Positions 1 through 5,554 of a DNA stretch of 13,128 nucleotides are shown in pieces. The notes beneath the pieces were generated by a model. The model worked only from the letters and a program-made list of their open reading frames with translations, searched no databases and was not told the origin of the DNA. The DNA is taken from contig CAZWST010000046.1 of the NCBI GenBank assembly GCA_964636965.1, forward strand, positions 1 through 13,128, in the 5' to 3' direction. The stretch comes from CAG-582 sp964636965 (GTDB lineage Bacteria > Bacillota_I > Bacilli_A > RF39 > UBA660). The position numbers and the translations under genes were made by a program. Position 1 is the stretch's first letter, and the number at the start of each line of letters is the position of its first letter.

Positions 1-39
1 ATAATTGGTGCCGGATGGACTGGTTACAATAATGATTAA
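1..39 (+). CDS. C-terminal end of an unidentified protein (partial, cut by window edge)
   Basis: Frame 1 is open from the window edge to a TAA at 37-39 and encodes the last 12 residues, IIGAGWTGYNND. The stop is followed within a few bases by a strong hairpin with a T-run on the plus strand, as expected for a real gene end. The local composition is richer in G and C than the flanking spacer, which also suggests coding. Too little remains to assign a family; the Gly/aromatic-rich tail is not diagnostic. The gene is convergent with the minus-strand surface-protein gene that ends at 93. Confidence 0.5.
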   Translation: MIGAGWTGYNND

Positions 40-41
40 TA

Positions 42-76
42 AAAATATCACTTCGCTTTTGAAGTGATATTTTTTT
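42..76. terminator. Bidirectional intrinsic terminator between convergent genes
   Basis: Stem AATATCACTTC (44-54) pairs with GAAGTGATATT (61-71) around the loop GCTTTT. A T7 run (70-76) follows on the plus strand and an A5 run (41-45) precedes it, giving a U-tract on the minus strand. It can therefore end both the plus-strand gene stopping at 39 and the minus-strand gene stopping at 93. Confidence 0.85.
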
Positions 77-92
77 AATGTCTAATACTCTA

Positions 93-1247
93 TTAGTAAC
101 TTACGGAATAATTTTCAATAGTGTCATTGCTTTTTTCACAGTTGGTTGTATAGTAGCGCTTCCCTGTGTCTTTTTGTTCATAGGTTGTTCTTATTGTTGG
201 ACAAATCGAAGGTATCGTATGCCCAAAAAAATAACCACACTTATTGCATCGATAAGCATAGCCCCAACTTTCATATCCTGGGAAAAGTCCCGCTTCTGCT
301 TTTCCATCACAATGCGTCTCATGTTTTATTTGTTCATATACGATATTAGATTTTGTAAAACAGCCGCCTGAGGAGTCTGATTGATAGTTTGATTCACGAA
401 TAACACCATTATTATCTACATGTTTATGATAGTTTGCTTGAACAGTTATAGGTCCTATCACAGTTTCCTGAGGTGTTCGTTTTTCTTTTGTAAAAACATG
501 CAAATAATATGTCCCTGGCGTAGTAATCTCTAAGTCTATATCATTTTCATCAGATAGGCCTCCTTCATATAAGTCTTCATCTAACCCTAATAAACTACTA
601 TCGTTGTTTAAAATCCATTTTGCGTTATCTACTTGTTTATTATTACTATTTACTATTGCTGTTAAGTTAATTGGAAGTTCTTGCTGTATTTCATCTCCCA
701 TAACTAAAACATTAATTTCAGGAGGACCAACTGGAATTTCATCGCCTAGTGTTTCTCTTTCTTTTGGTATTACTTCTAATGTACAAGTAAACTTAATTTC
801 ACTATTTAAGGATTCACTATTGGCTTGGTTTTGTTTAACACTCACGATTCCTGTCTTTGTATCTCCAGAAACTAGTTCAAATGGGCTTTCTAGTGAATTA
901 TCTATTGATATATAGTCCTCAAAAGATTTAAATTCTTCATTAATGCCACAACTAATTATAACACTTGCATCGTACTGGCGTGATTTGTTTGTAATATCAA
1001 ATTCAAGTGTTGATGTTTGATCTACATTTTCAATTCTCTCTGTTTCGAAATCAATTTTTTTACCATCATCAGTTATCTCTGCTTTTACTCCTGTTTCCGT
1101 ATTGGCATATGTAAAAATAACTGATGATAAAAAATCATTCGAATCAAAACCAATATTTAATTTTCCACTTATATCAAGGCTTGTTGATAATGCGGCAAAT
1201 CCAATAGTTAGAAACATGACTAATATTATTATATTTCTTTTTTTCAT
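93..1247 (-). CDS. Exported/membrane-anchored surface protein with Cys-rich C-terminus (384 aa)
   Basis: Function is unknown. A basic start (MKKRN) and a hydrophobic stretch (about residues 6-24, ending IGFAALSTS) form a signal peptide or N-terminal anchor with no lipobox. Residues ~25-175 are beta-rich and match the N-terminus of the 818-aa protein at 2930-5386: same signal, an L-I-G-L-N segment, TN-S-QYD, EDYI and a K/R-R-TLG ending. The start region loosely recalls SipW/TasA-camelysin secreted proteins, which is inference only. Residues ~178-270 resemble an Ig-like domain. The tail (~275-384) is Cys/His-rich, with SGGCFTK, a CNKCGYF ribbon-like pair and TTNCEKS followed by an ENYSVSY end. 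I recall comparable modules in uncharacterised Clostridia surface proteins. Start at 1247 is supported by AAAGGGTG seven bases upstream of ATG. It has its own promoter with an A16 tract and ends at a strong terminator. Confidence 0.85.
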   Translation of the reverse strand: MKKRNIIILVMFLTIGFAALSTSLDISGKLNIGFDSNDFLSSVIFTYANTETGVKAEITDDGKKIDFETERIENVDQTSTLEFDITNKSRQYDASVIISCGINEEFKSFEDYISIDNSLESPFELVSGDTKTGIVSVKQNQANSESLNSEIKFTCTLEVIPKERETLGDEIPVGPPEINVLVMGDEIQQELPINLTAIVNSNNKQVDNAKWILNNDSSLLGLDEDLYEGGLSDENDIDLEITTPGTYYLHVFTKEKRTPQETVIGPITVQANYHKHVDNNGVIRESNYQSDSSGGCFTKSNIVYEQIKHETHCDGKAEAGLFPGYESWGYAYRCNKCGYFFGHTIPSICPTIRTTYEQKDTGKRYYTTNCEKSNDTIENYSVSY

Positions 1248-1267
1248 ACACCTTCACCCTTTCAATA

Positions 1268-1293
1268 GACAATCCGTTTATGGGCGGACTTTC
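1268..1293 (-). promoter_or_regulatory. 5'-leader stem-loop of the 384-aa surface-protein gene
   Basis: On the minus strand GAAAGTCCG pairs with CGGATTGTC (one mismatch, one G-T) around the loop CCCATAAA. It lies just after the predicted transcription start, so the mRNA would begin with it. The equivalent place upstream of the 818-aa gene (5408-5433) has a differently sequenced stem of the same size after a similar GTAGG lead-in, which suggests conserved structure rather than chance. Confidence 0.5.
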
Positions 1294-1301
1294 CTACTGT
1301 A

Positions 1302-1332
1302 AATATAGCATTTTTTTTTTTTTTTTGTACAA
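1302..1332 (-). promoter_or_regulatory. Promoter with an A16 spacer tract, candidate phase-variable switch
   Basis: On the minus strand: -35 TTGTAC (1327-1332), then 16 consecutive A (1311-1326), then an extended -10, TGC-TATATT (TATATT at 1302-1307). The spacer is 19 bp, almost all of it homopolymer, so gain or loss of an A would change promoter spacing directly. A second -10-like TATAAT lies farther upstream at 1367-1372, without a good -35, inside the end of the Rieske gene region. Confidence 0.6.
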
Positions 1333-1376
1333 GTGTTTGGGTGTAATTTTTTTTGAATTTTACAATATTATACATT

Positions 1377-2831
1377 TCATAATTTATTACATTTAAAACT
1401 TATATCATAGTTACTAGGGCCAGAAATTACTTTACCATCTATATCAAATCTTGAAGCATGACAAGGACAGTCCCAAGTTTTTTCTATAGAATTAAATATT
1501 AAACTGCATCCTAGGTGTGGACAAGTTGTTTTTACAATATGTTCAAGATCATTTTCATCTTTATATATTCCAACATCAATGCCATTTATTCTTTTTAATA
1601 CTACATCTTTATACCAAGGTTTTTTCTTGTTTATTTTACTATTAAGAAAAGAATATGCACTATAGATACTGTATAGCGGATATTTAATAAGAGTATTTAA
1701 ATTATTATGTCTTTTAGGATTAAATAAGTCTATATAATCATTTTTATTATTAAGAATTATATCACTTATGATTGTGCCTGCAAGAGTTGCATTAGTCATA
1801 CCCCATGTATTATATCCAGTTGCTATAAAAAGATTATCAGCAATTGAACCGATATATGGCATATAATCTTTAGTTATTACATCAATATTTGACCACATGT
1901 AATCAGGATTTTTCATTTGAATATTTTTAAAATTGTTTTCTTCATTTAATCTTTTTATTACATTATGAGAATTAGTAAGTAAGAGTTTATATTTTTCTTT
2001 ATTACATTCCAAATAGCGTATAGACAAAACTGAATTTGCTTCGCTTATAGCACTGAAGTTGCTTTTTTCTTTTGTCCCGAAACATCCAATATATGATTTT
2101 TCTAAGGAACATTTTAACGGCATAAGAAATGGCAGTAAGAAGTATGGATAATGCGATGCTATTATTAAATATTTGGTTTTAACTTTATAATTATTTACAT
2201 CTAAAATATAACCATTTTCGTCTTTCTCAAATTTTATTACTTTACTATTTTCATAAATATTAATTTTATCTTTTATAATACTTTTTATAGAATTTAAATA
2301 TTTTATTGGATTAAACACATAGGTATTCTCGCTAGTTATACCATAAGAAATTTTTAAACCATCAGGTAAAGATGAGACAGCTCTCACTTCTTCATTAAAA
2401 CTTTTAAGGATATTTTCTTCTTCCATTATTTTTGTTATATCATTTTTATTTATTGCAAAGTAATAGCTATAAACCTTTTTTAAGTCACAATCAATATTGT
2501 TTTTATTAATTATATTTACTAATTGATTAATTGCATATTTCTGTGACTCATAATATTTATTTGCTGTTTGTACATTATAGATATTCTTGATTTTAGAAAT
2601 TAATCCTTGCTGCAGAAAGGTTATCTTTGCGGTTGTTTTTGAAGTTATGCCACTTCCTATTTTATTACGCTCAAATATACATACGTCAAGATTTGTATCT
2701 TTAAAAAAATAACCAATAGATAAACCAGTGATGCCACCACCAATAATCGCGACATCAGTTTCTATATTTTTATCTATTGGTTCAAATTTAATATTATCAT
2801 AAAAATTAGTCCATATACTTTTATTATTCAT
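1377..2831 (-). CDS. FAD-dependent oxidoreductase with C-terminal Rieske [2Fe-2S] domain (YhfW-like)
   Basis: A DAO-family flavoprotein fused to a Rieske ferredoxin domain, the layout of Bacillus subtilis YhfW and of similar length (~484 vs ~500 aa). Near the N-terminus, DVAIIGGGITG (about residues 26-36) is the Rossmann GxGxxG for FAD, followed by an ERNKIGSG-type segment. GYNTWGMTNATLAG near residue 340 fits the second FAD-contacting region. The C-terminus has CPHLGC (about 437-442) and CPCH (about 455-458): two Cys and two His ligands plus the extra Cys pair that forms a disulfide in bc1/b6f-type Rieske proteins. No signal peptide is seen, so it should be cytosolic; substrate and electron partner are unknown. 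I chose ATG at 2831 because GGTGAT lies four bases upstream; the in-frame ATG at 2843 has no ribosome binding site. It sits between two paralogous surface genes and has no clear terminator of its own. Confidence 0.9.
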   Translation of the reverse strand: MNNKSIWTNFYDNIKFEPIDKNIETDVAIIGGGITGLSIGYFFKDTNLDVCIFERNKIGSGITSKTTAKITFLQQGLISKIKNIYNVQTANKYYESQKYAINQLVNIINKNNIDCDLKKVYSYYFAINKNDITKIMEEENILKSFNEEVRAVSSLPDGLKISYGITSENTYVFNPIKYLNSIKSIIKDKINIYENSKVIKFEKDENGYILDVNNYKVKTKYLIIASHYPYFLLPFLMPLKCSLEKSYIGCFGTKEKSNFSAISEANSVLSIRYLECNKEKYKLLLTNSHNVIKRLNEENNFKNIQMKNPDYMWSNIDVITKDYMPYIGSIADNLFIATGYNTWGMTNATLAGTIISDIILNNKNDYIDLFNPKRHNNLNTLIKYPLYSIYSAYSFLNSKINKKKPWYKDVVLKRINGIDVGIYKDENDLEHIVKTTCPHLGCSLIFNSIEKTWDCPCHASRFDIDGKVISGPSNYDISFKCNKL

Positions 2832-2862
2832 GAATATCACCATTTATAGTATGGATAAATTT

Positions 2863-2905
2863 TTTAATAATAAAAGTAATACCAATTAGTCATCACCTAA
2901 TTAAC
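2863..2905 (-). terminator. Weak terminator-like hairpin after the 818-aa surface-protein gene
   Basis: On the minus strand GTTAATTAG (2897-2905) pairs with CTAATTGGT (2881-2889), nine pairs including three G-T, around a 7-base loop. It is followed by the T-rich stretch ATTACTTTTATTATT. The stem is AT-rich and the U-tract is interrupted, so termination may be partial. It could instead be a leader hairpin of the Rieske gene. Confidence 0.35.
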
Positions 2906-2909
2906 TAGA

Positions 2910-2938
2910 ATTATATGATACTTTTTTAATTATAAACT
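2910..2938 (-). promoter_or_regulatory. Candidate promoter of the Rieske oxidoreductase gene
   Basis: A perfect TATAAT (2910-2915, minus strand) lies about 80 bases upstream of the chosen start. The -35 position at 17 bp holds only AGTTTA, a poor match, and overlaps the last codons of the upstream gene. Read-through from the upstream gene is the alternative. Confidence 0.3.
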
Positions 2939-5386
2939 AACTTGGTATGGGTTTTCAGCAGTTCCGTTTCCAGAAACTATTTTTACATTGGATTTTAAAT
3001 TTATTACTGGACGAACGCCCCTGATTCCTGAGATGGGACCCGAAGAAAGTGAGCCATTTTGATAGACGGTCCATACATTTTGAGAGAAATTACTAACAGT
3101 ATATCCTGTTGGAGACATGGTCCAATACAAATGATTTGAACTTAGATAGTATAATGAGTTTAAAGCATTTTTAACACCGCCAGCCATAACTGTTTCGTCT
3201 GCTGTTAATAGAGCAATTGGATAATTTAATTTTTTGTTTCTTACTGTAAATTTATCTTCTTCTCGTGGACAAATCAATGATGGATTTCTGTTGTCATTTA
3301 CTCTGTATGCTGCTCCATACGATGTGCTTCCATCTAAAGTAACTCCCGTTTGATTATTAGAAGTAATAGAAATACTTCTATCATTACAAAATGTATTATC
3401 TGCTAAGTAGTCTGAGTATAGGTTACTATTCTCATCACGAGAATTACTTATATTGCTAACATACCATGAATCAATAATTCCCTTTATAGTTGAATCATGA
3501 TCATCTTTGTATGTGTCTTCATAAGTTTTTGATAGATATCCGTGATATTTAACTCTTGCTTGTGTTGGATTTATTCCAATTGTGGCTGAAACCGATGCAA
3601 TTACTTCTGATAGAATTGTACATGTTCCTGTTTGTGAAGTTCCCCAACATGTATATTTCTTTTTCCCCACTACGTCTGAATATTTGTCTTTCCATTTACC
3701 ACTTATCTTATTTCCAGTTAATGAACATATTCCATTTTCATAGTTATAATCATCTGCAAACCAGTATGTTCTATTTTCTACTATTTCAGTGTAAGTATAA
3801 GAACCCGTAGTTGTTTTTAACTCTTGATTTAGCCCATATTTATATCCACCAAAGGTTGGATCAGTTTTATCCACATGATATGCTGATTGCGTTATTTCTG
3901 CTTCGGTTCCTGTAGCTGTTGGTGAAGTTCCTGAATAAATCATTCTAACACTTCCATCGCCATTTCTTCTTACTATTCTCCATATCTTATTGGCATACGA
4001 TACATAGTTGTTTTGCACTGCTCCTCTGTAATAGTAAGATTCTCCATCTTCATCCGTTGTTGCATATAATCCTGGATTATTCGAGGCTGTTTCTCCAAGC
4101 CTAGTTTTAAGTGTATCTCCTCTAATAAGTCTATTTGTTACTGGGTCTATCTCTCTAAGTATATATACTGTCGTACACATACCTGTATCTGTTGTATTAA
4201 GGTATGTATAGTATTTTTTTGAGTCTGTTGAAATATAATCCTTAATGTATCCTAACTTTGCTTTACTTGATGACCAAGAGTAAAATCCTGTGGAACTATT
4301 TAATTTTGGAACTTCTTCTGTGAAATAAACTGCTGTATTCATAGTACCACTCAATCCGACATTCTCTGCCTCCACTTTAGTATATACTACTTCTGGTTCT
4401 ATTTTTGTAAAGTCTGCTTTTCTTCCCTTTATCGTCTTTATAGCATTTTCTTTTGTTGTCATTGAGTCACTTGCTATCATACAGTCTGATAAAGTATTAT
4501 ATCCGTTTTCTAAACAAAAGTTATCTGCTGGAATACTCACTTCTCCTGTTATTATTGATTCATTTAGTGGTGATGATATCGTTACTATATATCTTACTTT
4601 TCTATTATTTTCTTCTCCTGTTTTTACATATACTTTGAACGTGTTTTCATCTTTTTCATTTGCAAATGTATATTCACTCGATGTTATACTCTCTTTATAC
4701 TCTTTTTCTTCACTTGATGCATTTCCAAATGAATCTACAAAGTAGAACATTCCATTTGTGTATCCTTCTTGGTTTTCTACTTTTACTGTATATTTACTAC
4801 CGGGTGATACTAACTTATTATCTGCCGTGTTACTTACATTTACAAAAAAGTAAGGTATATTATTTTCAACGTATGATTCTTCCTCATCTACTTCACTGTA
4901 GACTACTTCTCCTAGAGTCGTCCTTCCTTTTGCTTCGGCATTTATCGTTATTGTTACTTTAAAAGTAGTATCTTCTATTACTGCTTTTTTTAATTCTACT
5001 CTTAGTTTTCCTTCTCTTTTATTTTGAGCCTCTAATAACTTATCTGTATTGAATGTGTTGTTTACTGTTATATAGTCTTCTCCTTCACTATCTACTTTTA
5101 TTGAAAGTGCTACATCATATTGGAATGAACCATTAGTTACTTCATAATCAAGTGTGTAACTATCACCTACTTCACTTAGATTGGCATCAAACTCGATTGT
5201 TTTCTTGTCTTTTATTAGACTTAGCTTCTTTGTTCCATTTTCTTTAGCATTCGAAAAATAAATATTTAAATCATCTTCATTCATTGCTAAATTCAATGTT
5301 CCATTTATTACTAAGTTGGTTGTTACACTTGCAAATCCAATTACAAGTAACAATACTAATATAATTATATAATTTCTCTTTTTCAT
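2930..5386 (-). CDS. Large exported/membrane-anchored surface protein, paralogue of 93-1247 (818 aa)
   Basis: Function unknown. The MKKRN start and hydrophobic segment to residue ~24 (IGFASVTTN) give a signal peptide or anchor without a lipobox. Residues ~25-170 are the beta-rich domain shared with the 384-aa protein (TNGSFQYD, EDYITVNN, RTTLGE). Residues ~175-280 look Ig-like. A short block with two Cys (FCLENGYNTLSDCM) precedes a large C-terminal module (~345-818) with YRGAVQNNYVSYANKIWRIV, YWTMSPTGY and IRGVRPVINL before the end. The YWTMSP...VRPVINL pattern recalls C-type-lectin/FGE-like folds (SUMF1 or DUF6273-type proteins of gut Bacillota); this is inference, and no catalytic residues can be named. 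Eight or more Cys fit an extracytoplasmic location. Start at 5386 is supported by AGAAAGGA seven bases upstream. It follows the polC terminator and has its own promoter/leader, related to that of its paralogue. Confidence 0.87.
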   Translation of the reverse strand: MKKRNYIIILVLLLVIGFASVTTNLVINGTLNLAMNEDDLNIYFSNAKENGTKKLSLIKDKKTIEFDANLSEVGDSYTLDYEVTNGSFQYDVALSIKVDSEGEDYITVNNTFNTDKLLEAQNKREGKLRVELKKAVIEDTTFKVTITINAEAKGRTTLGEVVYSEVDEEESYVENNIPYFFVNVSNTADNKLVSPGSKYTVKVENQEGYTNGMFYFVDSFGNASSEEKEYKESITSSEYTFANEKDENTFKVYVKTGEENNRKVRYIVTISSPLNESIITGEVSIPADNFCLENGYNTLSDCMIASDSMTTKENAIKTIKGRKADFTKIEPEVVYTKVEAENVGLSGTMNTAVYFTEEVPKLNSSTGFYSWSSSKAKLGYIKDYISTDSKKYYTYLNTTDTGMCTTVYILREIDPVTNRLIRGDTLKTRLGETASNNPGLYATTDEDGESYYYRGAVQNNYVSYANKIWRIVRRNGDGSVRMIYSGTSPTATGTEAEITQSAYHVDKTDPTFGGYKYGLNQELKTTTGSYTYTEIVENRTYWFADDYNYENGICSLTGNKISGKWKDKYSDVVGKKKYTCWGTSQTGTCTILSEVIASVSATIGINPTQARVKYHGYLSKTYEDTYKDDHDSTIKGIIDSWYVSNISNSRDENSNLYSDYLADNTFCNDRSISITSNNQTGVTLDGSTSYGAAYRVNDNRNPSLICPREEDKFTVRNKKLNYPIALLTADETVMAGGVKNALNSLYYLSSNHLYWTMSPTGYTVSNFSQNVWTVYQNGSLSSGPISGIRGVRPVINLKSNVKIVSGNGTAENPYQVSL

Positions 5387-5407
5387 TGATATTTCCTTTC
5401 TATAGTT

Positions 5408-5433
5408 AATAGTCTAAAAATATGCAGACTACC
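5408..5433 (-). promoter_or_regulatory. 5'-leader stem-loop of the 818-aa surface-protein gene
   Basis: On the minus strand TAGTCT (5426-5431) pairs perfectly with AGACTA (5410-5415), extendable by two G-T pairs. It follows GTAGGG just as the paralogue's stem follows GTAGG, and both stems start AGTC. The stem sequences differ yet still pair. The structure would lie at the very 5' end of the mRNA. Confidence 0.5.
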
Positions 5434-5441
5434 CTACATTA

Positions 5442-5482
5442 AGAATACCATTTTTTTTAGCAAGACTAAATTGTTCTGTCAA
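5442..5482 (-). promoter_or_regulatory. Promoter region of the 818-aa surface-protein gene, with an A8 tract
   Basis: The element matching the paralogue's promoter is CTTG, then A8 (5451-5458), then extended -10 TGG-TATTCT (TATTCT at 5442-5447). Here the A-tract is half as long, so no -35 sits at normal distance from TATTCT. A consensus TTGACA lies at 5477-5482, but 17 bp downstream of it is only TAAAAA. Which -10 is used, and whether the promoter is on as sequenced, is unclear. Confidence 0.45.
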
Positions 5483-5489
5483 GACTAAA
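5461..5489. repeat. Two 10-bp direct repeats (CAAGACTAAA) upstream of the surface-gene promoter
   Basis: Exact copies at 5461-5470 and 5480-5489, start-to-start distance 19 bp, overlapping or abutting the TTGACA at 5477-5482. Spacing near two helical turns would suit a dimeric activator binding the same DNA face. No regulator is identified in the window. Confidence 0.5.
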
Positions 5490-5516
5490 ATCAATTAATT
5501 TATACATTATTTGACA

Positions 5517-5547
5517 TAAAAAATGCAGAGTTTGTATCACTCTGCAT
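5517..5547 (-). terminator. Intrinsic terminator of polC
   Basis: A perfect 8-bp stem, ATGCAGAG (5523-5530) with CTCTGCAT (5540-5547), around a 9-base loop. On the minus strand it is followed immediately by TTTTTT. It begins eight bases after the polC stop and separates polC from the surface-protein genes. Confidence 0.9.
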
Positions 5548-5554
5548 AAATTAA

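Noticed and set aside
604..915. Plus-strand open frame opposite the 384-aa surface gene
   Set aside because: It is antisense to a well-supported gene with signal peptide, ribosome binding site and terminator; it has no ribosome binding site or family resemblance.
1268..1300. GGAAAGTCCG resembling the RNase P RNA core
   Set aside because: Only a short string matches; there is no room for an RNase P RNA (about 350-400 nt) and the motif is part of a small leader hairpin also present in other sequence upstream of the paralogue.
93..5386. Type IV pilin-like or lipoprotein signal in the two surface proteins
   Set aside because: No G-[FM]-T-L-[IV]-E prepilin motif and no L-[AS]-[GA]-C lipobox; the signals look like ordinary hydrophobic export signals or anchors.
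5511..5540. Plus-strand TTGACA at 5511-5516 as a promoter
   Set aside because: No acceptable -10 at 16-18 bp and no plus-strand gene downstream; the region is the polC terminator.
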